From: an uncultured Pelagibacteraceae bacterium
Lineage (GTDB): Bacteria; Pseudomonadota; Alphaproteobacteria; Pelagibacterales; Pelagibacteraceae
DNA length: 48,000 nucleotides
NCBI GenBank assembly: GCA_902573985.1
Contig: CACGLS010000002.1
Span: forward strand, 1 to 48,000
Direction of reading: 5' to 3'
The number at the start of each line of letters is the position of its first letter. Positions within the stretch are counted from its first letter, which is position 1. Positions 34,984 through 43,551 of the stretch are shown in pieces. The translations under genes were made by a program, and so were the position numbers. The notes under the pieces are model-generated. The model was not told the DNA's origin, did not search any database, and saw nothing but the letters and a program-made list of their open reading frames with translations.

Positions 34984-36036
34984 TTAATATTTTTCAAATC
35001 TTTTAATTTGATTAAGCGAAAATTCGTAAATATTTTTTTTATTTTGATAAAATTCTTTATACCAATCAATTGTAAAATTTATTGACTTTTTAAAGTTAAA
35101 CTTACAAGACCATTTAAGTTTTTTTTTTGCTTTTTTTGAATCTAGGTATAAAAGCTTATTCTCTGAAAAAGTTTTATTTTCTATTAATTTCCATTTCGCT
35201 TTTGACCAACTTCTCTGCATTTGTTTGACTATATCAATAACCCTCGTTTTTTTCTCAATTTTTGGTCCGAAGTTAAATGCTTCTCCATTAAGCGTTTTTT
35301 TTTTACTTAACCTTGCTGCTAAAATTAAATAACCATTTAAAACGTCCAGAACATGCTGCCACGGTCTGGTAGAATTAGGATTTCTAATTTTCACAATCTT
35401 TTTTTTAGACCAAGATTTGATGCAATCTGGAATTATTCTCCCCTCAGACCAATCGCCACCACCTATAACATTTCCTGCACGAGCAATACAAAGTCTTATA
35501 TTTTTATTATCCTTCAAAAATGAGTAAAAATACGATTGAGTTGCAATGTCCGCTGCAGCTTTTGATGCACCATAAGGATCTTGACCACCCAATACATCTG
35601 TTTCTTTATAACCTCTAGTAGTTTCTAAATTTTTATAAACTTTGTCGCTTGTGACTATGATAGCAGTAATCTTTTTTTTAGTATCTTTAATTGATTCTAG
35701 AATATTAACAGTTCCCATAGTGTTGGTTTGCCAAGTTTTTTTAGGATTTTGAAAAGAATTTTTAACTATAGCCTCGGCCGCAAAATGAAAAATAAAATCA
35801 GGCTTAAATTGTTTTATTTGTTTTTTCAAATTTTTAAAATTTCTAATATCTGTTTTTTTAAATTTAATTTTTTTATTTAAATTTAATATCTTAAAATTTG
35901 ATGGTTCGGTAGTATAATTGATTGATAGTCCTAGCACTTGTGCTTTTAGATAATAAAGCCATAATGAAAGCCATGATCCTTTAAATCCAGTATTTCCAAT
36001 TATTAAAACTTTTTTATTTTTGTAAAAATTTTTCAT
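34984..36036 (-). CDS. rfbG: CDP-glucose 4,6-dehydratase
   Basis: RfbG converts CDP-glucose to CDP-4-keto-6-deoxyglucose, the branch point for 3,6-dideoxy and other CDP-deoxy sugars. The 350-residue SDR protein has the RfbG-specific nucleotide loop GNTGFKGSW (14-22), TSDKVY (129-134) and the catalytic Tyr155/Lys159 in YGASKAAAD, then RAGNVIGGGDWSEGRIIPD and RPWQHVLDVLNGY. It overlaps rfbF by 4 bases. Confidence 0.93.
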   Translation of the reverse strand: MKNFYKNKKVLIIGNTGFKGSWLSLWLYYLKAQVLGLSINYTTEPSNFKILNLNKKIKFKKTDIRNFKNLKKQIKQFKPDFIFHFAAEAIVKNSFQNPKKTWQTNTMGTVNILESIKDTKKKITAIIVTSDKVYKNLETTRGYKETDVLGGQDPYGASKAAADIATQSYFYSFLKDNKNIRLCIARAGNVIGGGDWSEGRIIPDCIKSWSKKKIVKIRNPNSTRPWQHVLDVLNGYLILAARLSKKKTLNGEAFNFGPKIEKKTRVIDIVKQMQRSWSKAKWKLIENKTFSENKLLYLDSKKAKKKLKWSCKFNFKKSINFTIDWYKEFYQNKKNIYEFSLNQIKRFEKY

Positions 36037-36779
36037 TTAAGTTTTTTCCAATTAAATTTAGAAAGTTTATATATTTTTTGGAGTTCGTCCCTATCACGTT
36101 TTACATCCATACATTTCCAAAATCCTCTATGTTTAAATGCTACTAATTGCCTTTTCTTACAAGCGAGCTCCAGAGGTTTTTTTTCTAAAATATCTTTATC
36201 TCCATTTATAAGATTAAGAAAATTTCTTTTTGCTACAAAAAACCCTCCATTTATCCAACCATCTGATACTTGGGGTTTTTCTTTAAAAGATATTACATTG
36301 TTATTTTTATTAACTTTTAATTCACCAAATCTTGCTGGTGGACGAACTGCAGTAACCGTTATTAATTTTTTTGATTTTCTATGAAAATTAACCAATTTTT
36401 TTATATTAATCGACGAAATGCCATCTCCATAGGTAAACAAAAAATTTTCGTTTTCTTCAAGAAGTGGTTTTATTCTTTTCAATCTGCCTCCAGTAAGAGT
36501 TTTTAATCCGGTATCAATTATAGTAATTAAACATTTTTTTTTATCAATTTTTTGTTTAAATGGGACTGCGTTTTTTTTAAAATTTTTGAAATATTTTTTA
36601 AAGTAATCACTTTTATATCCTGTAGCTAAAATAAATTCTTTATGACCAAATTTTAAGTAGGACTTCATTATATGTACTACCATTGGGTATGGTCCTATTT
36701 TAATCATTGGTTTCGGAATAGTTTCAGTATATTCAGATAATCGTGTACCTAAACCGCCTGCTAAAATAACTACTTTCAT
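36033..36779 (-). CDS. rfbF: glucose-1-phosphate cytidylyltransferase
   Basis: RfbF makes CDP-glucose from CTP and glucose-1-phosphate. The 248-residue nucleotidyltransferase begins VVILAGGLGTRLSEYTETIP then KPMIKIG, and has ATGYKSDYFKKYF, TIIDTGLKTLTGGRLKRI, TYGDGISSINI and WINGGFFVAKR, all specific to this family. It overlaps genes on both sides by 4 bases, so rfbF and rfbG are translated together with the neighbouring reductase/epimerase. Confidence 0.95.
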   Translation of the reverse strand: MKVVILAGGLGTRLSEYTETIPKPMIKIGPYPMVVHIMKSYLKFGHKEFILATGYKSDYFKKYFKNFKKNAVPFKQKIDKKKCLITIIDTGLKTLTGGRLKRIKPLLEENENFLFTYGDGISSINIKKLVNFHRKSKKLITVTAVRPPARFGELKVNKNNNVISFKEKPQVSDGWINGGFFVAKRNFLNLINGDKDILEKKPLELACKKRQLVAFKHRGFWKCMDVKRDRDELQKIYKLSKFNWKKLK

Positions 36780-37693
36780 ACAATCCTTTTATAATAATTT
36801 ATCGTTTTTTTTATTCCTTTTTCGAATGAGGTCACTGATGTAAAATTTATTGTTTCCTTCAAAATTTGTGTATTTGGATAAGTTAAGAGATTTTCTTCTT
36901 TTCTCAACTTAATTTTACCAAATTCTGGCTTTCCTTTCTTTATAATCCTCTTGATAAATTTTATAACATTTAAGATTTTTTTAACTTTACCAGACCCAAT
37001 ATTTATAATTTGTGGAGGCAAATCTTTTATCAAAAGTAACTTACAAACACAATTTACAAAATCAGTAATATATAAAAAGTCTCTTGATTGAATACCGTTT
37101 GAGCAAGGAAACTTTTCATTAGTTAGACAATGTTTAATTACAATAGGGATAAAGCGATTTATGTCTTGTTGAGGACCATATACCTGATAAGGTCTTACTA
37201 CTAAAGCAGGGAAATTGTTTTTGCTTCTAAGGTTAATTAAATGCTTGGTGGCTAAATATTTTGCTTTTGCATAATTAGATATTGGCAAACATTTAAAACT
37301 TTCTTTGTGAGGAGATCTTATTTTACCATACTCTAAACTACTTCCAAATTGTATAAATCTTTTTATTTTTTTTTCATTGGCAATTACACATAGATTTTTA
37401 ACACCTAAAAAATGACTTGAGAAAACTTTTTTTTTATTTTTGTGATCAACCTCTCCACCGCTGTTAATTATAAAATCAATTTTTTTATATTTTTTGAGCT
37501 TACTTCTTAGCTTGTCTAATTTCGAAATATCTGCATAAACATACTTAACCCTTTTTTTAATAAACCTAGATCTAGTAGCTTTTTTTCTTGAAACACTGAT
37601 TATTCTCCATTTTTTTTTTGAAAAAAATTTCAATATATGAAATCCTAAAAACCCAGTACCGCCAATAACTATTAAAGTTCTTTTTTTAAACAT
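36776..37693 (-). CDS. NAD-dependent epimerase/reductase, CDP-deoxyhexose type
   Basis: This extended SDR protein of 305 residues has GGTGFLGFH (11-19) for NAD(P), FGSSLEYG (Ser118/119) and the catalytic Tyr141-xxx-Lys145 in NYAKAKYLATK, then VRPYQVYGPQQDINRFIP and QSRDFLYITDFV. It is upstream of rfbF-rfbG in the same overlapping unit, the place of RfbJ/RfbS/RfbE-type enzymes that reduce or epimerise CDP-keto-deoxyhexoses. Because rfbH is not present in the window, a CDP-6-deoxyhexose 4-reductase is also possible. The product sugar cannot be predicted. Confidence 0.78.
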   Translation of the reverse strand: MFKKRTLIVIGGTGFLGFHILKFFSKKKWRIISVSRKKATRSRFIKKRVKYVYADISKLDKLRSKLKKYKKIDFIINSGGEVDHKNKKKVFSSHFLGVKNLCVIANEKKIKRFIQFGSSLEYGKIRSPHKESFKCLPISNYAKAKYLATKHLINLRSKNNFPALVVRPYQVYGPQQDINRFIPIVIKHCLTNEKFPCSNGIQSRDFLYITDFVNCVCKLLLIKDLPPQIINIGSGKVKKILNVIKFIKRIIKKGKPEFGKIKLRKEENLLTYPNTQILKETINFTSVTSFEKGIKKTINYYKRIV

Positions 37694-37696
37694 ATT

Positions 37697-38926
37697 TCAT
37701 TTTGATAATAAATTTAGTAAAAAATCTTTGGTAAGATCTACTTTAGTTTCATCTTTTGATCCAAAAAAATCTTTTTTATAATCTACAATTATCCTTTTAT
37801 ACTCCGAACTCTTTGACTTATTTACTGCCCTCACAATATCCTCTGTGGTTGATATCGTATCAAGATTTAAAAGCAATTTTCTCACACGTAAATCAAGTGA
37901 GTCTAAGTATTTTAGTTCTGAAACAAATTTACTATTATGACTCAAATTCAGCAAAATAATAGGCTTGCAAAAAAATATTGCACTAAACACTGTCCCTCCA
38001 TAATCAGATATAATTAAATCTGATATTTGGAAGATTTCGCCTATTTTTCTGTTTTGATCTTTATCTATAAAAAAATTCTTTTCTCTTAAACTTAATTCTA
38101 AATTAGGTTCAAGCATTAAAGATTTCGGATGAGGTCTGATAATAATATTATATTCATTTTGTAATTTTGATATCTTATTAATCCATAATAATATATTAGA
38201 AAATTTTTCCCCGTGATTATCTACATTAGTTGGGGTCCAATAAATTAATTTTTTTTGTTTATCTAAATTAAAGTCTTTTTCAATTGATCCCTTTAAAAAT
38301 TTTTCATCTTTTAAATTTGAATATCTAGGATAACCTATTATATGAGTTGGCTTTGAGCTAAATTTTTTTTGTACTAATTTTTGCTCAAATTTGCCATGGA
38401 CAAAATATATATCAAATATTTTTTTGTACTCATCATATGGATATTTTCTTAGTTTAAGATCCATACCATCTGGAAATTTAATAATGATTTTACCTAATGT
38501 CTTCTCTGGATACCAATTCATTCCTAAAGTGCAGTTTAAACCGCCAGCAGTATAAGGTTTTTTTAAATATAACATTAAAAGTTTAGAGATACGGGTAATT
38601 TCTAAGAATAAACCCAATGTGTGAGCGAATAAAAATCTGACAATAGAATAAAAACTTATTTTTTGTGACGAAACTTCCCCAGTACTTATTAGCACTTTAA
38701 AACTTTTTTTTTTATAAATATTTGAAAAAAGTTTATAGCTTAAATCTTTTTTTGTTAAGATTGATTTAATAATTTCTGCTTGAGAACTTCTACCTTTTTC
38801 AATTGAGCTTACGTCATTAATAATTAATTCAATCTTATTATTTGGAATATGCTTAATTAATTCTTGATACATATCAAATTCTCTAGGCCAGTTTATTAAT
38901 ATTCCAATCTTATTTATTATCTGCAT
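37697..38926 (-). CDS. GT-B/CDP-glycerol glycerophosphotransferase-like protein
   Basis: This 409-residue cytoplasmic protein looks like a TagB/TagF or surface-carbohydrate GT-B enzyme. It has YFVHGKFEQKL, HIIGYPRY, LIYWTPTNVDNHGEKF, IIIRPHPKSL (RPHP at 264-267) and LIISDYGGTVFSAIFF (307-322), the two substrate-binding signatures of that fold, then KPIILLNL. It may transfer a phosphoglycerol or sugar to the glycan. It overlaps the kinase gene by 17 bases. Two related proteins are encoded at 45125 and 46575. Confidence 0.7.
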   Translation of the reverse strand: MQIINKIGILINWPREFDMYQELIKHIPNNKIELIINDVSSIEKGRSSQAEIIKSILTKKDLSYKLFSNIYKKKSFKVLISTGEVSSQKISFYSIVRFLFAHTLGLFLEITRISKLLMLYLKKPYTAGGLNCTLGMNWYPEKTLGKIIIKFPDGMDLKLRKYPYDEYKKIFDIYFVHGKFEQKLVQKKFSSKPTHIIGYPRYSNLKDEKFLKGSIEKDFNLDKQKKLIYWTPTNVDNHGEKFSNILLWINKISKLQNEYNIIIRPHPKSLMLEPNLELSLREKNFFIDKDQNRKIGEIFQISDLIISDYGGTVFSAIFFCKPIILLNLSHNSKFVSELKYLDSLDLRVRKLLLNLDTISTTEDIVRAVNKSKSSEYKRIIVDYKKDFFGSKDETKVDLTKDFLLNLLSK

Positions 38927-39617
38927 AAAAATGAGCTTTATCTTTAATCATTAAAATTATTTCCTCTTTAAATTTTTTGGGTATTTTGTTGATAAAATGG
39001 TTATTATTAAATAATTTCTTCTTTTTCGAAAACTTAAAAGGATCATTTAAGTAGTCGTAATTTTGGTCAAAATAAAAATTGTTCCATATTTTTTTAAATA
39101 TTTTTTTTTCAGATGGTTCTAAATTATTATTTTTTTTATTTAGATTAGGTAAAATTAGTGCTGAAATTAAAAAAAAACATATATCTAAGCCCCATGGAAG
39201 ATTTTTCTTAAAATTTTCCCAATCTATAAATATCGGTTTTCTTTTGTGTAAAAGTATATTTTCTACAGTTAGGTCACCATGAAAATAAGTTTTTTTATTT
39301 CTAGGCCATATTTTTAAATAATGTTCTATTGCTGTCTCAATTATTTTTTGATTTTTTATAATTGAGTCCCAGAAAAAGTATTTTGGACTACTTAAGAGTT
39401 TAAAATCTAAATAATTTTTCCCTTTAGAAATTATATATTTTTCTTTTAAGTAACCTTTTTTTTTCAAGACACTAAAATACCATTTTACTCCTTTTAGTTC
39501 TTTATCGATTAAGTTTTTTTTATCTTTTGAGATTACAAATTTTCTTACAGTTTTATTATCAGGAAATATACAAACACCTGTTTTTTTTTTTAAATTGAAA
39601 TTAATTAATGTTGTCAT
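38910..39617 (-). CDS. APH-fold small-molecule kinase
   Basis: This 235-residue protein has the aminoglycoside/choline-kinase signature TYFHGDLTVENILL (His113, Asp115, Asn120) and the metal-binding IDWENF (Asp132), with a compact N-lobe (KTVRKFVISKDKKNLIDKE carrying a candidate ATP-binding Lys). In a glycan locus it may phosphorylate a sugar, an amino alcohol or a lipid-linked precursor. The substrate is unknown and no resistance role is implied. It overlaps genes on both sides by 17 bases. Confidence 0.7.
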   Translation of the reverse strand: MTTLINFNLKKKTGVCIFPDNKTVRKFVISKDKKNLIDKELKGVKWYFSVLKKKGYLKEKYIISKGKNYLDFKLLSSPKYFFWDSIIKNQKIIETAIEHYLKIWPRNKKTYFHGDLTVENILLHKRKPIFIDWENFKKNLPWGLDICFFLISALILPNLNKKNNNLEPSEKKIFKKIWNNFYFDQNYDYLNDPFKFSKKKKLFNNNHFINKIPKKFKEEIILMIKDKAHFYADNK

Positions 39618-40005
39618 TTTTTGTAAAAATAAAATATTCTATATAGTTTCTATAATACAATATACTTAAAAAAAATTTTAACCATGTAAATAAATTTATA
39701 AAATATGGTTGATCAATATATCTCCCTGTCCAATCAGGAAAAAAATTATACATGGATAAATGGTTTTTAAATTTATAAAGAATAAAAAAATTTTTATTAA
39801 AATTTTTTGTCTTAAATAAAAAAGAAAAAAGATTTATTATTTTTAAGGCTTTATTTGATTTTTTTTTTATTATCAATATATTGTATTTTCCAAAAATTAT
39901 TTTATTTTTTAAATCTTGAACATTTTTTATCTTATTTATAATTAATTTTCTTTTTTTTGTTTTTAAATTGTAAAACAGAAAATTAAATATAGGTTCAATG
40001 TTCAT
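39601..40005 (-). CDS. small hypothetical protein, basic and aromatic
   Basis: I do not recognise this 134-residue protein. It is rich in Lys, Phe, Asn and Tyr, with WTGRYIDQPYFINLFTWLKFFL near residues 92-113 and a hydrophobic aromatic C-terminal third that could sit on the membrane. No signal peptide or metal motif is clear. It lies between the ABC exporter gene and the kinase gene and overlaps the kinase gene by 17 bases, so it is very probably translated. It could be a partner of the kinase. Confidence 0.55.
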   Translation of the reverse strand: MNIEPIFNFLFYNLKTKKRKLIINKIKNVQDLKNKIIFGKYNILIIKKKSNKALKIINLFSFLFKTKNFNKNFFILYKFKNHLSMYNFFPDWTGRYIDQPYFINLFTWLKFFLSILYYRNYIEYFIFTKNDNIN

Positions 40006-40011
40006 GGTATA

Positions 40012-41742
40012 TTAAAAATTTATACTCATTTTTTTTATTTTTTTATCTTTAAGTCTATAAACCTCCTGACATTCACTCAATATTTCAATGTCATGAGAAA
40101 TTATAATTCTTGTAATATTATTCATCGATTTGACAGTTTTAATAATTTGTTTCGAAGATTCGTAATCAATAGAGTTTGTGGATTCATCCATAACTAATAT
40201 TTCTGGTTTGTGATAAAGAGCTCTAGCTAATCCTATTCTTTGTTGTTGACCTCCAGAAATTTTTTTTCCCTGGTCTCCAACAAAACTATTAATGCCATCT
40301 GGAAATTGTTTAAGCATTTGAGAAAGACCTGTAATCTGAATGACCTCTTTTAAATTTTCATCACTTTTATTATCTGCTTTATCGAAAACAATGTTGTCTA
40401 ATATAGAGCTATCTTTCAAATAAACTCTTTGTGGGAGATAACTAATTTTTTTTTGCCAATTGTCTAATTTTTCGTAAATATTTCTATCATCAACTAAAAT
40501 TTCACCTGTATTTGGTTTAAAAAAACCAAACAACAAATCTAAAAATGTGCTCTTTCCGCTGCCGTTTGGTCCATAAATTCCTATTATTGAATTTTTTTTT
40601 ATTACTAAATCAAAATTTTCTAGTATTTTATTCTTAGAGTTGTAGGAAAAATTTAGATTTTTAATTTTTATTTCATTTTTAAATTCTAAAGAATTATCTT
40701 TTAATACCACATTATTAATTACATCACCTCGTTCTGTATTACTTAATTCATCATAAATTGCCTTCAGGCTTGGAGCGTAAATTTTTACCCTTTGATATGA
40801 TTGAAATATTCTGGTAGCGCTAGGCATAAGCCTTGCAACAGCTAAACCAACTATACCAAGTTTAATTGCGATAAAATTAGGGTCAAAGTTTTTTACCGAT
40901 AAATAATAAATTAACAAAGCTATGAAAATAATAATAAAATATTCCAGCCAAAACTTAGGAATTTTTTGAAAAATTTCTGATTTCCAATAAGTAGCATATA
41001 TTTTATCATTAGTTTTATAAAACTCTTCTAAAAAATGTTTTACTTTACTGTAAATTTTTATTTCTCTGCTTCCATCAATAATTTCTCTACAATCTTTAAG
41101 AAATTTTGTATCATAAAATAATCTTTCATTTGCTAGTGACTTTATCTTATTTCTAGATATGAGATTGAAAATAAAGAAAAAAATAATTATCAGGCCAAAA
41201 ATAGACAAAAATAATTTAGTTTCGATCAATAACATAAACAAAATTACTGAGATAAGTATTAAAGACTCAGATATTAAGATTAAAGAATTAATTAGTAGAT
41301 GTACAAAAAACGATATCTCCTTTGTCAATATGTTTAAAATTATTGATGAATTTTTCTTGTTTAAAAAATTAGAATCTTTAGTTATATAATTGCTTAATAA
41401 TTTTTCTGATAAATATTTTTTAATTTTAAATATGAATTGAGTTTCCTTGATTGTAGAAAATGTTAATAAAAGGTTTTTAATGAAAAAAACAATTAAAAAT
41501 ATAAATAATATTATTTCAATATTGTTTGTAGAACTTCCAAAATTTATTAAATCGACGAAATAATTAAAAAAATCGTAATCTAAACTTTCCCCTTTAAAAA
41601 TAATAATAATAAGCGGGATAAATAAGCTTATACCTAAGAGCTCCAAAAGTGTTGATAAAATTATTAAAAAAATTACTAATAATGCTTGCTTAGAAATTTC
41701 ATTAGTTAATACAGAATTAATTGATTTATAATAGTTTATCAA
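40012..41742 (-). CDS. PglK-like ABC exporter (half-transporter) for glycan intermediates
   Basis: This 576-residue half-transporter has a six-helix membrane domain (about 1-315, starting with LELLGISLFIPLIIIIF, typical of PglK/WlaB-type flippases) and a C-terminal ATPase. The ATPase has Walker A GPNGSGKST (391-399), the ABC signature ISGGQQQR (495-502), Walker B EILVMDE (514-520) and the switch His in ISHDIEIL. It would flip or export a lipid-linked oligosaccharide as a homodimer. It starts 4 bases after the MarR-type regulator gene and is probably under the same operator-controlled promoter. Confidence 0.88.
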   Translation of the reverse strand: MINYYKSINSVLTNEISKQALLVIFLIILSTLLELLGISLFIPLIIIIFKGESLDYDFFNYFVDLINFGSSTNNIEIILFIFLIVFFIKNLLLTFSTIKETQFIFKIKKYLSEKLLSNYITKDSNFLNKKNSSIILNILTKEISFFVHLLINSLILISESLILISVILFMLLIETKLFLSIFGLIIIFFFIFNLISRNKIKSLANERLFYDTKFLKDCREIIDGSREIKIYSKVKHFLEEFYKTNDKIYATYWKSEIFQKIPKFWLEYFIIIFIALLIYYLSVKNFDPNFIAIKLGIVGLAVARLMPSATRIFQSYQRVKIYAPSLKAIYDELSNTERGDVINNVVLKDNSLEFKNEIKIKNLNFSYNSKNKILENFDLVIKKNSIIGIYGPNGSGKSTFLDLLFGFFKPNTGEILVDDRNIYEKLDNWQKKISYLPQRVYLKDSSILDNIVFDKADNKSDENLKEVIQITGLSQMLKQFPDGINSFVGDQGKKISGGQQQRIGLARALYHKPEILVMDESTNSIDYESSKQIIKTVKSMNNITRIIISHDIEILSECQEVYRLKDKKIKKMSINF

Positions 41743-41745
41743 AAT

Positions 41746-42060
41746 TTACTTTCGATTTTTTTCAATTTCCTCTTTAAGTTCCTCGTATTCTTGCATTTTG
41801 AGTTTCATAAAATTTATTGCAAGTTTGGTCTTATGAGCAACACCTTTGGGAGTTAAAATATATAAGTACTTTTGTTTATTTTTATTCTTTTTAAAATTAC
41901 TAAATTTTATTAATCCTTTCGCTTTTAGAGCTTTAAGACAATAATTTAATTTTCCTAAACTTAGACCAATTTTTTTTGAAAGGTCTCTTTGTGATACGTT
42001 GGGGTTTGCGTGAATATCTCTTAATATATTAAGATCATCATTTTTTTTATTATTGTTCAT
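41746..42060 (-). CDS. EPS-associated MarR-family transcriptional regulator
   Basis: This 104-residue winged-helix protein has a helix-turn-helix at about 19-44 (VSQRDLSKKIGLSLGKLNYCLKALKAKGL), a basic wing (FSNFKKNKNKQKYLYILTPKG) and a short dimerising helix. It matches the compact MarR-EPS type found in exopolysaccharide loci. Its ATG lies inside a perfect palindrome (42055-42069), and a second palindrome fills its promoter spacer, so autoregulation is likely. No Shine-Dalgarno is seen and the predicted transcript start nearly coincides with the ATG, suggesting a leaderless message. Confidence 0.85.
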   Translation of the reverse strand: MNNNKKNDDLNILRDIHANPNVSQRDLSKKIGLSLGKLNYCLKALKAKGLIKFSNFKKNKNKQKYLYILTPKGVAHKTKLAINFMKLKMQEYEELKEEIEKNRK

Positions 42061-42098
42061 ATAATGAACATTATAATGTTCAATAATTGAACTGTAAA
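42055..42098 (-). promoter_or_regulatory. promoter of the MarR-type regulator with two palindromic operators
   Basis: Minus strand: TTTACA (-35, 42093-42098), 17-base spacer, TATAAT (-10, 42070-42075). Perfect 15-bp palindromes fill the spacer (GTTCAATTATTGAAC, 42078-42092) and follow the -10 immediately (GTTCATTATATGAAC, 42055-42069). Their centres are 23 bp apart, about two helical turns. The downstream operator includes the regulator's ATG. Confidence 0.82.
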
Positions 42099-42104
42099 GT
42101 GTTT

Positions 42105-42854
42105 TTATCTACCAGCTTGCCAGTTAACTTTTTTATTAAGCGAAAAACTGCCATAAATGAAATATCTTTTTCTTTTATTTTTAGGTAGAAACTTATTTAC
42201 TGCATGATAAGAAAATGGTGTTGATTTGAAGAAAATCGCTCTTCCTGTTACTGGCGATACTGTCTCGATTTTTGAAAGGCTTGAATTTAATGGAAACCTA
42301 GATAGTTTTTTATAATTTTTTTTTGGTTTATAGAGCACTAAAGATCCACCTTCTTTTTTGGGAATAGAATTAAGATAAATTAAAAAATTTAAAATTCTAG
42401 AATCCCTATCTTTATGAGGGCCTCGAACATATCCTTTTTCTGAAACGGAAAAATCAACATCTAAATTGATTACATTTTTTTTTGAGTTGTGATTATTATT
42501 TACAAATTTTTTACCTTTTTGAAGACCATAATTGGTTTTAGAAAAATTGTATTTATTTATATTATGACCAAAGTTAGAATCATCAGTTCTAGATAATAGG
42601 TTTTCTATATTTTTAAATGTATTTTTTTTATTAAATTTATTAAATAAATATTTTGCAGACCTTGAATTTATCAAAAATCTTTTAAAATTTTTTGAACCTT
42701 TATTGATTCTGTTCCTTCCAGACATTACAAAGTCATCAAAATTATTGAAATTATTTAATTCAAGTATAATACTATTGCAAAATTTTTTATCTAAAAATTT
42801 TTCTATTATAAACCCTGGAAAATTACGAAGTTTTTTTTTTTTATAAAATTTCAT
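42105..42854 (-). CDS. 2-oxoglutarate/Fe(II)-dependent oxygenase (prolyl-hydroxylase-like)
   Basis: This 249-residue protein has a double-stranded beta-helix core with the iron facial triad in RGPHKDRDSRILNFLIYLN (His147, Asp149) and SYHAVNKF (His217), and a basic KNKRKRYFIYGSF that should bind the 2-oxoglutarate carboxylate. EGGSLVLYKP is the usual strand after the HxD motif. It probably hydroxylates a sugar or a small molecule in the glycan pathway; protein substrates cannot be excluded. It overlaps the cytidylyltransferase gene by 14 bases and lies 44 bases before the regulator gene. Confidence 0.78.
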   Translation of the reverse strand: MKFYKKKKLRNFPGFIIEKFLDKKFCNSIILELNNFNNFDDFVMSGRNRINKGSKNFKRFLINSRSAKYLFNKFNKKNTFKNIENLLSRTDDSNFGHNINKYNFSKTNYGLQKGKKFVNNNHNSKKNVINLDVDFSVSEKGYVRGPHKDRDSRILNFLIYLNSIPKKEGGSLVLYKPKKNYKKLSRFPLNSSLSKIETVSPVTGRAIFFKSTPFSYHAVNKFLPKNKRKRYFIYGSFSLNKKVNWQAGR

Positions 42855-43551
42855 TTGTTTTTTTTAAAATATTTTTAAATAAAGTAAAATCTTTTTTATT
42901 ATCAATATCTAATGATTTTTTCTTATCAATTACAATAGGTAAAGGTTTTGAATCTAGTCTATCTTTATAACGCTTATAGACAGATTTATAAGCTATAAAA
43001 GCCGCACTGTTCACTTCGAAAATCTTATCAAGATCTTGTGTTCTTGGCCACATTCTATTTTTTCGTCTTTGATGTGATATCCACTTTTTCTTACTATTAT
43101 TAAAAATAAAACTGTTTATAGGTGTCCCAGTAAAAGCACTTTTATATTTTTTATTTTTTAAAAACTTTTTGATAAAATCAATATAATCCCAGTGTCTAAA
43201 AAGTGGACTAGTTACGTGAGTCCATAAAATAATATTTCCACTACAAATTTCTGGGATTTTCTGAATAAGTTTGTCTAGAGAGTTGTCGGTTGAGAGTTTT
43301 TTAGTTCTTTTATGAAATTTTATCCAATTAAATTTTTTAACATAGTTTTCGATTTTTCTACTGTCAGAGGATACGACAAATTCTAATTTATAATTTTTAG
43401 AACCATTTGTAAAATATTTTTTAATTTTTTTAAATTGATTTATTTTAATTTCTGTTAAGCCGTATTTAATTTTATTAATTCTTTTAAAACTTTTATTTTT
43501 TATTCTTTTGCTGTTCTGCCTTATAGGAAGAAAGAAACTTATTATATCCAT
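42841..43551 (-). CDS. acylneuraminate cytidylyltransferase-like protein (CMP-sugar synthetase)
   Basis: This 236-residue protein is of the NeuA/KdsB fold. Evidence is the CTP-binding start FFLPIRQNSKRIKNKSF (Arg11, Ser14, Arg16, Lys20), SSDSRKIENY, LWTHVTSPLF, the WPRTQDL acceptor region, NSAAFIAYKSVYKR and a C-terminal SLDIDNKKDF with the conserved Asp. It would activate a 2-keto acid sugar with CMP. No NeuB-type synthase or NeuC is encoded in the window. It overlaps the aldolase gene by 10 bases, suggesting that the aldolase supplies or alters its substrate. Confidence 0.82.
   Translation of the reverse strand: MDIISFFLPIRQNSKRIKNKSFKRINKIKYGLTEIKINQFKKIKKYFTNGSKNYKLEFVVSSDSRKIENYVKKFNWIKFHKRTKKLSTDNSLDKLIQKIPEICSGNIILWTHVTSPLFRHWDYIDFIKKFLKNKKYKSAFTGTPINSFIFNNSKKKWISHQRRKNRMWPRTQDLDKIFEVNSAAFIAYKSVYKRYKDRLDSKPLPIVIDKKKSLDIDNKKDFTLFKNILKKTNEIL

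Noticed and set aside
38910-40005. Kinase and small upstream protein as one frameshifted gene
   Set aside because: The kinase has its own complete N-lobe and start, and the upstream protein does not resemble a kinase N-lobe; two overlapping genes are more likely.
41159-41389. Plus-strand frame opposite the ABC exporter membrane domain
   Set aside because: It is a shadow of the exporter gene; low complexity Lys/Ile sequence with no domain and no ribosome site.
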